Positions 25,024-34,856 are shown, counted from the stretch's first letter. The stretch: DNA of 64,000 bases from an uncultured bacterium (GCA_902761735.1 CACWLL010000007.1:1-64000), one strand, 5' to 3'. Numbers and translations: made by a program. Notes: generated from the letters alone by a model not told the origin.

Positions 25024-26019
25024 ATGAAAGTACAGCCAATTTACAACAGCAAAATACTAAAAAAGGGATTTGAATTCGCCTCAAATAACGGCTCACTGTT
25101 TGCCGCAAGTACGGCGCTTATACTTTCAGCCGCAAGACCACTTGCTATACTTGCAACCCCAAATACCGATAAGGATAACAAAAGATACGCTTGTACAAAA
25201 GCCATCGCATCTTCCCTTAACGGGTATTTACTAATGCTTTGTGCATCAATACCGATTGCAAAAGCCGTAAAGGAGATAGACAAAAACCCCGCCAAATACC
25301 TTAGCGAGGAAACTGTTAAAAATTTAAAAGGAAAAGAAAAAATTCTTGCGGCATCAAAAAAATATACCTTTGCAACCCAATTGTTTAAGTTAGGAATAGG
25401 GCTGCTTGTTGCAGCACCAAAAGCTATACTTACATGTGCACTTATTCCTCCGATAATGAATAAACTATTTAACATAAAGAATAACCGAAAAACTAATAAT
25501 ACCAATCCTTCATTTACAGGTAAAACAAATATACCTGCTAAAACAATTTTTGAAACGATTAAAGAAAAAGGAACAAAAGTTATTGCCAAGGGAATCAATT
25601 CGAATTTTGTTCAAAATTTAGCTGAAAAATATCACAATACAAGATTTGAACAGCACATTATTTCTTTAACAGATGCCGTTTCTACAACAGCATTTATACA
25701 TCAAATATCACAAAGTAAAGATATAAAAAATGATAACAAAAATGCACTTATCTATAATGCGGCACTTTCAACAGGCTTGTCTATCACAGGAGGATACGTG
25801 TTAGACAGTATAACTAAAAAGCCTACCGAAAAGTTTATTGAAAAATTTAAAAAAGCAAATGCAAAAGACCCTAAACTGAACAAATATATAGAAGGTATAC
25901 GAGTAGCAAAACCTGTACTTATTTTGGGAACTATTTATTACATATTCATTCCGCTTATCTCAACTTTTTTGGCAGACAAATTTGACCGCTACAAAACTAG
26001 TTTAAAAAACAATAATTAA
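25024..26019 (+). CDS. Lineage-type membrane protein of unknown function
   Basis: The 331-residue basic protein has hydrophobic segments at about 24-45, 63-80, 119-142 and 295-318. The middle contains NPSFTGKTNIPAKT, an 'FTG' tag like the N-terminal FG segments of other unknown proteins here, and a long Lys-rich amphipathic stretch. The general plan resembles the 345-residue protein at 21279. No enzymatic motif is seen. No SD precedes the ATG, and a perfect TATAAT eight bases upstream suggests a leaderless or near-leaderless mRNA. It overlaps the YibE/F gene end to end by 4 bp. Confidence 0.6.
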   Translation: MKVQPIYNSKILKKGFEFASNNGSLFAASTALILSAARPLAILATPNTDKDNKRYACTKAIASSLNGYLLMLCASIPIAKAVKEIDKNPAKYLSEETVKNLKGKEKILAASKKYTFATQLFKLGIGLLVAAPKAILTCALIPPIMNKLFNIKNNRKTNNTNPSFTGKTNIPAKTIFETIKEKGTKVIAKGINSNFVQNLAEKYHNTRFEQHIISLTDAVSTTAFIHQISQSKDIKNDNKNALIYNAALSTGLSITGGYVLDSITKKPTEKFIEKFKKANAKDPKLNKYIEGIRVAKPVLILGTIYYIFIPLISTFLADKFDRYKTSLKNNN

Positions 26020-27149
26020 ACATCAATATTATCCTCAAAATCAAAATCTTGCCTTGAATTTTTCTTTATTAATACTGAAGATATAATGGCTGTAAGAGGC
26101 ACGCACAAAAGTATTGCAATACTTCCGACTAATGCCGAAGAAATTTCTGTTGCTACCTGATTCAGATTAAAAAATTTGTATAAATCAATATTATTTGACA
26201 ATAACACCAAGGTTAAAGAAGCCCCTAAATATACAAGAATCAAGGTATTAGACATTGTCCCGATGATATCTCTGCCAACATTCATTCCCGAAGAAAATAA
26301 CTGTTTTACCGAAAGCGTATTATCCGTTTCATGAATTTCATTTATTGTACTTGCGATTGATACTGAGGTATCCATTAATGCGCCTAACGCTGCTATAATC
26401 ATTGATGAAGCCAAAATACCTTTAAAATTCAGGTACGGATGGACATTATACAAAAAGATATTTTCCTCGCCCGAAAAACCCGTCAAATTACCGCAACTTA
26501 TAGTAATCTGAGCGAGAATACCCGCAAAAATAAGGCTTGCTGAAGTCCCTAAAATCGCCGCAGTACTCTTAGCATTAAAACCTCCGACAAGATAGATTGT
26601 AATAAGAGTAGAAAGAACCGAAACTATGACGGTTGCTATAATAGGAAAAATGCCATGAAATATCATCGGAACCAATCCGAAAAATATTAAACACCCTGTT
26701 GCAATCATTGAAACCAAACTAAATATACCCTTTTTTCTTCCTATTAAAACCAGAAGTAAACAAAAAGCCATTAATGTAAACAAAAGAATATCAATTCGTT
26801 TCATATCAGAAATAAAAAATTTTACATCATTTATATTTGAGATTTCAGACTTTTCTGATTCTGCATGCAGAACCACATTATCCCCCTTTTTAAGGTTTAT
26901 ATCATATGCAGGATTTCCTGTTAACACATTATCTAATACAAGTTTTTCGCCGCTGAACTGCCCTGATTTAATTTTTACCGTAACAAGCTGCCTGTTTATG
27001 TTATTCTCCGACTCATTTTGAGAAGAATCAGCATAATCTATACTTATTACCTCAGCTGTTTGTGCCGGTAAATCATAGGCTTGAACAGATTTAAAAAATC
27101 CTGTCATTAATAGAATTAATAACGTAAACGATAAAACTCTCTTTAGCAT
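26016..27149 (-). CDS. YibE/F-like multipass membrane protein
   Basis: The protein matches the YibE/F family: an N-terminal signal-like helix, an extracytoplasmic beta-rich domain of about 90 residues (KIKSGQFSGEKLVLDN, KKGDNVVL), then seven or so membrane helices with LMDTSVSIASTINEIHE and GTMSNTLILVYLGASL, the conserved family segments. The biochemical role of the family is not established. I place the start at the second Met (MLKRVLSF), because GGAG lies six bases upstream; ATG 27161 would add four residues. It follows yjbQ by about 15 bp and is probably co-transcribed with it. Confidence 0.82.
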   Translation of the reverse strand: MLKRVLSFTLLILLMTGFFKSVQAYDLPAQTAEVISIDYADSSQNESENNINRQLVTVKIKSGQFSGEKLVLDNVLTGNPAYDINLKKGDNVVLHAESEKSEISNINDVKFFISDMKRIDILLFTLMAFCLLLVLIGRKKGIFSLVSMIATGCLIFFGLVPMIFHGIFPIIATVIVSVLSTLITIYLVGGFNAKSTAAILGTSASLIFAGILAQITISCGNLTGFSGEENIFLYNVHPYLNFKGILASSMIIAALGALMDTSVSIASTINEIHETDNTLSVKQLFSSGMNVGRDIIGTMSNTLILVYLGASLTLVLLSNNIDLYKFFNLNQVATEISSALVGSIAILLCVPLTAIISSVLIKKNSRQDFDFEDNIDV

Positions 27150-27164
27150 ATTTTTCTCCATAGC

Positions 27165-27581
27165 TTAGTATACAATTTGCACACAAATATTTCTTGAGCG
27201 AGCCTTATTATCAAAATCGACAAGAACAATTTGCTGCCATTGTCCTAATTGCAATACTCCGTCAATCAGGGGCACCATCGTATTATTTCCGACAATTGAG
27301 GCTCTGATATGCGCATATCCGTTCCCGTCATGCCAGGTTTCATCATGATGATACTCTATATTTTCCGGGGCAATTCGGTTTAAGGCTTCCGGCAAATCGA
27401 CTAACAATCCCGGTTCAAATTCAATGTTTGTAATACCAACGGTACTCCCCGCCGCATACACATATACAACAGCACTTTCTAAGTTATGCTTGTATACCGC
27501 ATTTTGAACATATCGGGTAATATCGATTATATCCGTACTTCCTTTTGTATGTACCGCAAATTTTTCATTAATAATCGCCAT
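27165..27581 (-). CDS. yjbQ: YjbQ family protein (UPF0047)
   Basis: A 138-residue small beta-rich protein of the UPF0047/YjbQ family. The conserved IEYHHDETWHDGNGYAHIRA stretch is present with its histidines, along with GQWQQIVLVDFD and the terminal R-x-I-C-V-Q. E. coli YjbQ shows weak thiamine-phosphate synthase activity; the physiological function is unclear. SD aaggag precedes the ATG. It lies 15 bp downstream of obg on the same strand. Confidence 0.9.
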   Translation of the reverse strand: MAIINEKFAVHTKGSTDIIDITRYVQNAVYKHNLESAVVYVYAAGSTVGITNIEFEPGLLVDLPEALNRIAPENIEYHHDETWHDGNGYAHIRASIVGNNTMVPLIDGVLQLGQWQQIVLVDFDNKARSRNICVQIVY

Positions 27582-27595
27582 ATAAACTCCTTACT

Positions 27596-28879
27596 TTATC
27601 CAAAAAATTCATCTGCATAATAAGCAAACTCAAGATGACCAACAATAATTGTATCACCATCCTTTACACCCATTGATTTTAACTTTTCAAAAACTCCCAT
27701 ACCGGTCAATATATTTTGAAATCTTATAACCTGTTCAGGATTTCTTTCATCTGTTACCTGAGATAATCTGCCAATTTTTCCCCCGACAATAACAAAAGTA
27801 TCCTTTGCAACCTTAGAAATTTCAAAGGCACTGTCGTCATTATCAGTTGCACCCAAATCTTCTTCTACAACAATTTCTGACACGGGCTTTTCAATTTCTT
27901 CAACTTTTTTACCCATAAATAATTTTAAAGATTCGACATTTTCACCGGTAACCGCAGAAATCAAAAAGATATTTTCCCCTTTAGTTCTGAATAATTCATA
28001 TAATTCATTTTTTCTTTCTTCTGATATCGCATCAATTTTATTTAACGCAATTATTTGGTACAAATTTGACAATTTTTCGGAATGTTTTGCTAATTCTCTA
28101 TTTATTTTTTCATAATTGCCCACAGGGTCATTTTCCGTTGCATCTACCATATGTACAAGAAATCTGCAACGTTCAACATGTCGTAAAAAGTCATGTCCAA
28201 GGCCAACTCCCTCACTTGCTCCTTCAATCAACCCCGGAATGTCTGCAACTACAAAACCATCACCCGAAGGTTTATGAACAACACCCAAATTAGGTACAAG
28301 AGTTGTAAAAGGGTAATCCGCAATTTTAGGTTTAGCAGAACTTACTCTGCTAATAAACGTTGATTTACCTGCATTTGGCATACCAAGCAAACCTACATCG
28401 GCAATCAGCTTCAATTCTAAAATTAATTCTCTTTCAATAGGAGGTTCTCCGGGTTCGCAAAATTGCGGCGCTCTTTTTTGAGCAGTTGCGAATCTCGCAT
28501 TACCTCTGCCGCCACGACCGCCTTTAGCAACCATAACTTTTTGCTCATTTGAAATTAAGTCCGCAATTATATTTCCCGTTTTTACATCTTTCACAACAGT
28601 CCCTATCGGAACTTTAATAAATAAGTCTTTTGCTCCGTGTCCATGGCAATTTTTGATACCGCCATTTTCACCGCTATCAGCTTTAAAAACTGATTTATAC
28701 TTAAAATCCATCAGGGTAGACATATTTTCATCGGCAATAAGATATACATCACCGCCCCTGCCGCCGTCACCACCGGCAGGACCGCCTTTATCGACATATT
28801 TTTCTCTGCGCCATGCAACCATACCGTTGCCGCCACGACCGGATATTACACGAATTTTTGTTTTATCTAAGAATTGCAT
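27596..28879 (-). CDS. obg: GTPase Obg (CgtA)
   Basis: The 427-residue protein has three domains. The glycine-rich Obg fold (1-158) contains GGPAGGDGGRGGDV. The G domain (159-330) contains G1 GMPNAGKST, G3 DIPGLIEGA and NKID. A C-terminal OCT domain (about 345-427) contains PEQVIRF and MGVKDGDTIIVGHLEFAYY. It is a ribosome-associated GTPase needed for 50S assembly and linked to (p)ppGpp signalling. SD-like aaaaggattaggga precedes the ATG. It diverges from tsaD across 38 bp. Confidence 0.97.
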   Translation of the reverse strand: MQFLDKTKIRVISGRGGNGMVAWRREKYVDKGGPAGGDGGRGGDVYLIADENMSTLMDFKYKSVFKADSGENGGIKNCHGHGAKDLFIKVPIGTVVKDVKTGNIIADLISNEQKVMVAKGGRGGRGNARFATAQKRAPQFCEPGEPPIERELILELKLIADVGLLGMPNAGKSTFISRVSSAKPKIADYPFTTLVPNLGVVHKPSGDGFVVADIPGLIEGASEGVGLGHDFLRHVERCRFLVHMVDATENDPVGNYEKINRELAKHSEKLSNLYQIIALNKIDAISEERKNELYELFRTKGENIFLISAVTGENVESLKLFMGKKVEEIEKPVSEIVVEEDLGATDNDDSAFEISKVAKDTFVIVGGKIGRLSQVTDERNPEQVIRFQNILTGMGVFEKLKSMGVKDGDTIIVGHLEFAYYADEFFG

Positions 28880-28905
28880 TCCCTAATCCTTTTATGTATT
28901 TATGT

Positions 28906-28911
28906 TATAAT
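28906..28911 (+). promoter_or_regulatory. -10 element of tsaD, leaderless geometry
   Basis: TATAAT at 28906-28911 is followed by exactly six bases and then ATG 28918. No SD and no clear -35 are seen. Confidence 0.55.
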
Positions 28912-28917
28912 TTTACT

Positions 28918-29982
28918 ATGAAAATGATAAAAAATACATTATTTTCCGATACCCCAATACAAATCGGGCCGGAAAGCGGATATGACAATTATATAATGGC
29001 TATTGAATCCAGTTGTGACGAAACGGCCTGTGCAATAGTTAAAAACGGAAGAGAGGTTATTGCAAATGTAGTAGCTTCACAAATAAAAACTCACGCACAA
29101 TTTGGAGGTGTGATTCCGGAAATCGCAGCAAGAGAACATCTTGATTCAATAAATATAGTAATAGATGAAGCTTTCAAGCAAGCCAAAGAAAACATCAAAC
29201 TAGAACCTAAAGATATCACGGCATTTGCCGGTACTGTCGGTCCGGGACTTGTAGGATGTTTACTTGTCGGGTTAAACGCCGCAAAAACACTTGCACTTGT
29301 TTACGATAAGCCGTTTATTGGGGTAAACCATCTTAATGCACATCTATGCGGGAATTATCTTGATACCGATTTAAAACCTCCGTTTATTGCTTTGCTTGTC
29401 AGCGGCGGACATACTCAGATAATAGATGTTAAATCTTATTCCGAACAAATAATTATAGGGGAAACCATTGATGATGCTGTCGGTGAAGCTTACGATAAAG
29501 TAGCAAGATTAATAGGTTTACCATATCCGGGAGGACCTAAATTAGATAAACTTGCACAAGAAGGAAATCCTAAAGCTTTTACCTTACCGCAAGCACGTGT
29601 TGATGAATTTGACTTTAGTTTCAGCGGGCTTAAAACCGCAGTTTTAAGATTGGTAAAGTCTTTTCCGGAAGGAGAAGTTCCGATTAAAGATGTGTGCGCA
29701 AGTTTTCAGGAATGCGTGTCCGCAACATTAGTTAAAAAAGTTAAAAAAGCACTAGAAAAAAGCGGCTATAATCAAGTTGTAATTGCCGGCGGAGTTGCAG
29801 CTAACTCTGAAATTAGAAAAAAAATATTTGCACTCTCAAACGAAGGCTTTAAAGTTTTTGCACCACCAATGAAGTATTGTACGGATAATGCAGCTATGGT
29901 TGCATCTTGTGCATATTTTAATACCAATACATTTGATGACATTAACGTGGAAGTATTTTCCCGAGTAAAACAGCTGCTCTAA
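28918..29982 (+). CDS. tsaD: tRNA N6-threonylcarbamoyladenosine synthase TsaD
   Basis: TsaD/Kae1/Gcp family. AIESSCDETACAIV is the first ATP-fold motif, HLNAHLCGNYL carries the metal-binding histidines, and SGGHTQI, the GPxxxK/L region and CTDNAAMVA complete the actin-like nucleotide site. With TsaB, TsaE and TsaC it makes t6A37 on ANN-decoding tRNAs. I choose ATG 28918 because TATAAT sits six bases upstream. This gives about 25 residues before the usual family start (MAIESS at 28996). An upstream in-frame start would run into obg. The last 4 bp overlap mutS2 end to end. Confidence 0.96.
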   Translation: MKMIKNTLFSDTPIQIGPESGYDNYIMAIESSCDETACAIVKNGREVIANVVASQIKTHAQFGGVIPEIAAREHLDSINIVIDEAFKQAKENIKLEPKDITAFAGTVGPGLVGCLLVGLNAAKTLALVYDKPFIGVNHLNAHLCGNYLDTDLKPPFIALLVSGGHTQIIDVKSYSEQIIIGETIDDAVGEAYDKVARLIGLPYPGGPKLDKLAQEGNPKAFTLPQARVDEFDFSFSGLKTAVLRLVKSFPEGEVPIKDVCASFQECVSATLVKKVKKALEKSGYNQVVIAGGVAANSEIRKKIFALSNEGFKVFAPPMKYCTDNAAMVASCAYFNTNTFDDINVEVFSRVKQLL

Positions 29983-32348
29983 TTTATATCAATAACAGAT
30001 ACTCCGTCACCGCCCTCGCCATCTTCACCGGGTCTGAATTTTGCAACATACGGTGAAGTTGAAAGATAATCTCTGACTGCAGCCTTCAAGGCACCTGTCC
30101 CATGACCATGAATAATTGTCACAGGAGACAAGTTTGCCAAACTTACTTTATCCAAATACACCTCAAGACTATCCAGAGCATCTTCCACTCTGACTCCACG
30201 CAAATCAAGTCTGTTTGATACACTTGGTTTTTTGAGATTGAACGAATTCATTTTTGCAGGAGAGTAAGGAGAAGCTTTTACTTCATAATTTTTGTCGTAT
30301 GGAGCAAGCTTTTCAATCTTCATTTTTGCTTTAATATTGCCCATTTCAACAATCAGATTTCCCTTTTTATCAGGTAATTCTACAACGGTTACAAGCTGAT
30401 GAATGTCTTTCAGAAGAAGTTTGTCACCTGCTTTTACATTACACCAATCAACCTCTGCATATTCTTCTTTATCTTCATACTTATGAATTTTAGAGTTATA
30501 ATCATCATCCAATTTTCCTAATCTTGAATACGAACGACGGGCAAGTTTTTCGGATTTTTCTTTTCTTAATGCGTCTAAGGTTTCTTTTATTTCGCCTTTT
30601 GCATTGAGTAATTCATAATCAAATTTACGTTTTATATCCCTAATAGCCTTCTTTTTATCAGATTTAAGCTCTGCAAGTTTTTTTTCATAATCTTTTTTGA
30701 TAATTTCAGCTTCTTCTCTTAATTTTTCAGCATCATTAAGGGCATCATTTAACTTCTGCTGTGTTTCTTGTAATTTCTCTACAACAAGAATTGACGGATC
30801 TTTTTGAGTAACCAAAACTTTTTTTGCATCTTCTACAATACTTTTATCAAGACCCAAATTAGCCGATATTGCAATAGCATTACTTAATCCGGGGATACCA
30901 ATAAGCAAACGATAAGTCGGTTTCAAAGTATCAGTATTAAACTCTACCGATGCATTTTTAAAATACGGATTTGAATATTCTAAAGCCTTTAATTCCCCAT
31001 AATGGGTAGTAGAAACAATACAAGCTCCATTTTTAGATAGTTTTTCAAGAACACTTCGTGCAAGCACCGCGCCCTCTATCGGATCTGTTCCGGCACAAAT
31101 CTCATCTAACAGAACAAGACTCTCCTCATCACTCGTATCAACAATACTAATAATGTTTTTCATATGAGAAGAGAACGTCGACAGACTTTGTAAAATACTT
31201 TGAGAATCTCCTATATCCGCAAAAACTTTTTTAAACGGATATATTTTTGCCCCGACACAAGGTAAAAATAAACCTGCACGTGCCATTAAAACATATAATC
31301 CAACGGTTTTTAAAGTGACAGTCTTTCCACCGGTATTTGACCCTGTAACGATGATTGATTTATAATCACGACCAATAGAAAAATCATTTGTCACAACATT
31401 TTCAACAGTACCAATCAGTAACGGATGTTTCATTTTTTCTAAAAATATAACTTTATCTTCCTCTGAGATTTCAGGTTCAACTGCATGATATTTTACGGCA
31501 TAACGAGCTTTTGCAAAATGAAAATCTATTTCTGCAAGAATTTCTTCGCTACGCTTTAATGATGGCAAATGAAATTTTATCTGTTGAGTCAATTCCGCTA
31601 ATATTCTTATTTTTTCCGCATTTATATGAGATTGAGTTTCTCTCAATTTATTATTTAATGGGACTAATTTTTCCGGTTCTATATAAAAAGTTTTATTGGT
31701 TGCCGAAACATCATGGACAATCCCGTTAACTTTATTTTTATCGGAAGCTTTAACCTGAAATACAATTCTATCATCACGAGTAGTATATATAGCTTCCTGT
31801 AAATGTTTAACAAAATCCGATGAATTTAAAAGCTCCCCGACCTGAGCTCGAATAGATTTTTCCGTTTCTCTTAAAGAAGCATATAATCCCTTTAATTCAA
31901 GAGTAGCATCATGTTTTATCTCCAAATTATCATCAAATGTTGAAAATATTTTATCTTCTAATTCTTTTTCTGAAGTAAGATTACGGGATAGCGTATTCAA
32001 TATTCCGCCTAACTCAGTATTTTCTGCCATAAAGCTTCTTACCAAACGAGAAGTTCTAAAAGTTTTTGCTACATCTACAAGCTGTTCCTCTGACAGATAA
32101 GACATCATTGAATTTTGCTCTATCAATGATATGTCAGCAACAAAATCAATGGGAATGTCATTAGGGATATCTAAGACTTTTTTAGCCTCTCTTGTACCCT
32201 TTTGAGCACTAATTACTTCTTCCATATTCTCATAGGGTAAAACATCCAAACACAATTGACGGCTTTGCGAACATTTTGCATATCCGGATAATTGTTCTTT
32301 AATTTTATCAAATTCTAATGCTTTAAGACTGCTTGCGAGTATATCCAT
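29979..32348 (-). CDS. mutS2: MutS2 family ATPase/Smr nuclease
   Basis: About 789 residues. An N-terminal lever/core domain is followed by an ABC-type ATPase (SNTGGKTVTLKT, then STFSSHM, LLDEICAGTDP, STTHYGELK), a long coiled coil (about 520-620), a KOW-like segment and a C-terminal Smr domain (LDLRGVRVEDA, IIHGHGTGALK). MutS2 acts on branched DNA and, in Bacillus, on collided ribosomes. The start is ATG 32348, 7 bp after the NIF3 gene; TATAAT six bases upstream overlaps the NIF3 stop. An upstream start would overlap NIF3 heavily. Confidence 0.96.
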   Translation of the reverse strand: MDILASSLKALEFDKIKEQLSGYAKCSQSRQLCLDVLPYENMEEVISAQKGTREAKKVLDIPNDIPIDFVADISLIEQNSMMSYLSEEQLVDVAKTFRTSRLVRSFMAENTELGGILNTLSRNLTSEKELEDKIFSTFDDNLEIKHDATLELKGLYASLRETEKSIRAQVGELLNSSDFVKHLQEAIYTTRDDRIVFQVKASDKNKVNGIVHDVSATNKTFYIEPEKLVPLNNKLRETQSHINAEKIRILAELTQQIKFHLPSLKRSEEILAEIDFHFAKARYAVKYHAVEPEISEEDKVIFLEKMKHPLLIGTVENVVTNDFSIGRDYKSIIVTGSNTGGKTVTLKTVGLYVLMARAGLFLPCVGAKIYPFKKVFADIGDSQSILQSLSTFSSHMKNIISIVDTSDEESLVLLDEICAGTDPIEGAVLARSVLEKLSKNGACIVSTTHYGELKALEYSNPYFKNASVEFNTDTLKPTYRLLIGIPGLSNAIAISANLGLDKSIVEDAKKVLVTQKDPSILVVEKLQETQQKLNDALNDAEKLREEAEIIKKDYEKKLAELKSDKKKAIRDIKRKFDYELLNAKGEIKETLDALRKEKSEKLARRSYSRLGKLDDDYNSKIHKYEDKEEYAEVDWCNVKAGDKLLLKDIHQLVTVVELPDKKGNLIVEMGNIKAKMKIEKLAPYDKNYEVKASPYSPAKMNSFNLKKPSVSNRLDLRGVRVEDALDSLEVYLDKVSLANLSPVTIIHGHGTGALKAAVRDYLSTSPYVAKFRPGEDGEGGDGVSVIDIN

Positions 32349-32355
32349 ACCTGAA

Positions 32356-33060
32356 TTATACCATAAAGACCTTAAACGGACTTTCTTCTCTTGCAAAAAC
32401 AATTTCCGCATCATTATTTATCAGATTCTTAAATACATCTAAAACCTGAATTTCACTTTCATAATGTCCGACATCAAAAATAGGAATAGGACTTTCTAAT
32501 GCCGTATGAAATTTTAAATCTCCCGTAATATATCCATCCGCACCGTTTAAAAAGGACTCTTCAATAAACTCTGAACCGCTGCCCGCACAAAATGCCAATT
32601 TTTTGAAAATTTTATGATTACTTAAATTAACATACCTGAGATTTTTAGAAATCCTTGACAATATCCGTAATAAGTTGTCTTGTGTTATATCGGTTTCAAT
32701 ATATCGAACAAAACCTTCGCTGTTTTCATATTTCTTAATCGGCAAACCCATTAATTTTAATTTTTCAATTAGGGTATCTGTTGTTCCGCCGTCAGCTAAA
32801 TCCATATTGGTATGTGCACAATATATATCAATATCTTTGAATTTTATTGGAACATTGAATAGCGGATGATGCGAAATTATCATATCACTCCCGCTTATTT
32901 TTGCCTGATTATATATATCTTCAGTTACTGTTAGGGCAAGCATTATCTTTTTTACGGAAAGCAAACCCGTTTCAACAAGCCAACCGCTACAATCCCATTT
33001 TTCAGCCGTTTCAGGGGATGCAAAAGTCTCTATTCGACGGACAATTTCATATTTATCCAT
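32356..33060 (-). CDS. NIF3-like (GTP cyclohydrolase I type 2 family) protein
   Basis: 234 residues with NIF3 family landmarks: WDCSGWLVE near the N-terminus, SDMIISHHPLF (metal-binding histidines), YCAHTNMDLADGG, and C-terminal GADGYITGDLKFH and FDVGHYESE. A dinuclear metal centre is expected. Function is poorly defined, and the GTP cyclohydrolase annotation is weakly founded. The start ATG 33060 (MDKYEIV) overlaps the coaBC stop in ATGGATAA, with SD gaggaa inside coaBC, so the two are translationally coupled. Confidence 0.88.
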   Translation of the reverse strand: MDKYEIVRRIETFASPETAEKWDCSGWLVETGLLSVKKIMLALTVTEDIYNQAKISGSDMIISHHPLFNVPIKFKDIDIYCAHTNMDLADGGTTDTLIEKLKLMGLPIKKYENSEGFVRYIETDITQDNLLRILSRISKNLRYVNLSNHKIFKKLAFCAGSGSEFIEESFLNGADGYITGDLKFHTALESPIPIFDVGHYESEIQVLDVFKNLINNDAEIVFAREESPFKVFMV

Positions 33061-34285
33061 ATATTTCCTCAAAAATTTGTTTAGCAATTTCTTTTTTTGT
33101 AGCTTTTGACAAGTTTTTTATGGTACCTGATTTACTGATAACGGAAACTTCATTGTAATCACTCGAAAAACCGATATCTTTACGGGATATATCGTTCGCT
33201 ATCAAATAGTCACAACCCTTTTTAGCAATTTTAATTTTTGCATTTTCCATTAAATTTTCACTTTCTGCACAAAAGCCAACAATTACCGGAGATTTATGAG
33301 GCTCTATATTCAACACAGAACTGCCTTTGCCAACAGCAACAGCCTCTTTTTGCTTCATTTCACACAAGGATTTTAATATATCAGGATTTTTGATTAACTC
33401 AATTGAAATTTCATTACTTTCAGATTTTTTCATTTTATAATCAGCAATATTCTTTGCCCTATAATCGGCAACCGCAGCAGCCATAATTATACAATCGGAA
33501 GAATCATATTCTCTTTCTACCGCATCCTTCATATCAATTGCGGATTTAACCTTAACTACACCGTACGGCTTTTGAACATCTTTTGTTGTAATCAATATAA
33601 CATCCGCACCCATTTCATAAGCCACATCAGCCAACGCTGCCCCCATCTTACCAGATGAGTAATTCGATATATAACGAACAGTATCAATAGCCTCAATTGT
33701 GCCTCCTGAAGTTATTACGACTTTCTTGCCGCTTAGAATTTTATTAACTGACAGGAGCTCCACGGTTTTATCATAAATCTTATCTAAAGAACATAATCTG
33801 CCTTTACCTTCGTATCCGCAAGCCAAAAACCCTGATTCAGGTTCCATAATATAAAAACCTGCATTAACTAATTTCATTATATTTTCCTGAACAAATTCGT
33901 TTTCCCACATTCCGCAATTCATTGCAGGAGCAATTATTATGGGTTTATTAAAAGCACATACAACAGAAGTTAAAAGATTATCACATATCCCGTTTGCAAT
34001 TTTACCGATTGTATTTGCTGTTGCCGGTGCAATTACCATTATATCAGCCTCATCGGCATACGAAATATGTTCCGGCTTATACTGTTCAATATTAAATTCT
34101 TCAACCCCGACATCATTTTGACTCAGATTTTGCAAGGTCAGTTTTGTAACAAAATTCAATGCATTTGGGGTACAAACCACTCTTACATTAGCATTCATTC
34201 TTTTATACATACGAATTAATTCACATATTTTGTATGCTGCGATTCCGCCTGTAATACCTATCAGAATATTCTTACCGCTTAACAT
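33053..34285 (-). CDS. coaBC: Phosphopantothenoylcysteine decarboxylase/synthase CoaBC
   Basis: About 410 residues. The N-terminal flavoprotein CoaC (GITGGIAAYK; catalytic His in YKPEHISYADEAD; PAMNCGMW substrate loop) is fused to CoaB (VVITSGGTIEAIDTVRYISN; AAAVADY). The two enzymes convert 4'-phosphopantothenate plus cysteine to 4'-phosphopantetheine. An insertion of roughly 20 residues (KEAVAVGKGSSVLNIEP) precedes the conserved VGFCAES. ATG 34285 has SD ggag 11 bases upstream. It lies 7 bp after gmk. Confidence 0.95.
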   Translation of the reverse strand: MLSGKNILIGITGGIAAYKICELIRMYKRMNANVRVVCTPNALNFVTKLTLQNLSQNDVGVEEFNIEQYKPEHISYADEADIMVIAPATANTIGKIANGICDNLLTSVVCAFNKPIIIAPAMNCGMWENEFVQENIMKLVNAGFYIMEPESGFLACGYEGKGRLCSLDKIYDKTVELLSVNKILSGKKVVITSGGTIEAIDTVRYISNYSSGKMGAALADVAYEMGADVILITTKDVQKPYGVVKVKSAIDMKDAVEREYDSSDCIIMAAAVADYRAKNIADYKMKKSESNEISIELIKNPDILKSLCEMKQKEAVAVGKGSSVLNIEPHKSPVIVGFCAESENLMENAKIKIAKKGCDYLIANDISRKDIGFSSDYNEVSVISKSGTIKNLSKATKKEIAKQIFEEIYG

Positions 34286-34292
34286 TTTACTA

Positions 34293-34856
34293 TTAATCTC
34301 CTGCAATAATTTTTTCTAATTCCTCTATTGCATTTTCAATTTTATCATTAACAACTTTATAATCATATTTTTTTGCAGATTCGAGCTCTTTTTTTACTTC
34401 ACTTAATCTTTTTTGAATTGTTTCCTCATCTTCCGTATGTCTGCCTCTCAATCGAGTTTCCAATTCCTCTAATGAAGGAGGTGCTATAAATATTAAAACT
34501 GCATCGGGCATTTTTTCTTTTACCTGTAAAGCACCCTTTGTTTCAATTTCTAAAATGACATTCTTTCCTTTATCAAGGCACTCTTCAATAAACTTCTTTT
34601 TCGTTCCGTATCTGTTTCCTGCGAATTCAGCCCATTCAAGAAATTTATCTTCTTCTACACAGCGAGAGAATTCCTCTTGAGAAATAAAAAAATAATTAAT
34701 GCCATCCACTTCCCCTTCTCTTGGTTTCCTTGTGGTACAGGAAACAGAAAGCATAAAATCGGGGTGACGTGCCATAAAAGTTTTCAGTACGGTTCCTTTT
34801 CCGACTCCGGAAGAACCCGAAACCACATATAATTTTTTGCTACTGATATTTTTCAT
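34293..34856 (-). CDS. gmk: Guanylate kinase
   Basis: 187 residues. The P-loop is VSGSSGVGKGTVLK, the GMP-binding segment SVSCTTRKPREGEVDGINYFF, the lid RLRGRHTEDEETIQKRL. It phosphorylates GMP to GDP. The start ATG 34856 (MKNISSKK) is chosen because TATAAT (34863-34868) lies exactly six bases upstream; the longer frame (MRLRINEYL) would translate the promoter. First gene of gmk-coaBC-NIF3(-mutS2). No Shine-Dalgarno, so leaderless translation is likely. No rpoZ follows, unlike the common gmk-rpoZ pairing. Confidence 0.95.
   Translation of the reverse strand: MKNISSKKLYVVSGSSGVGKGTVLKTFMARHPDFMLSVSCTTRKPREGEVDGINYFFISQEEFSRCVEEDKFLEWAEFAGNRYGTKKKFIEECLDKGKNVILEIETKGALQVKEKMPDAVLIFIAPPSLEELETRLRGRHTEDEETIQKRLSEVKKELESAKKYDYKVVNDKIENAIEELEKIIAGD

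Noticed and set aside
25041..25598. 185-codon minus-strand frame inside the 25024 gene
   Set aside because: Antisense shadow; the plus frame has membrane-protein composition and complete length, and the minus frame lacks an SD.
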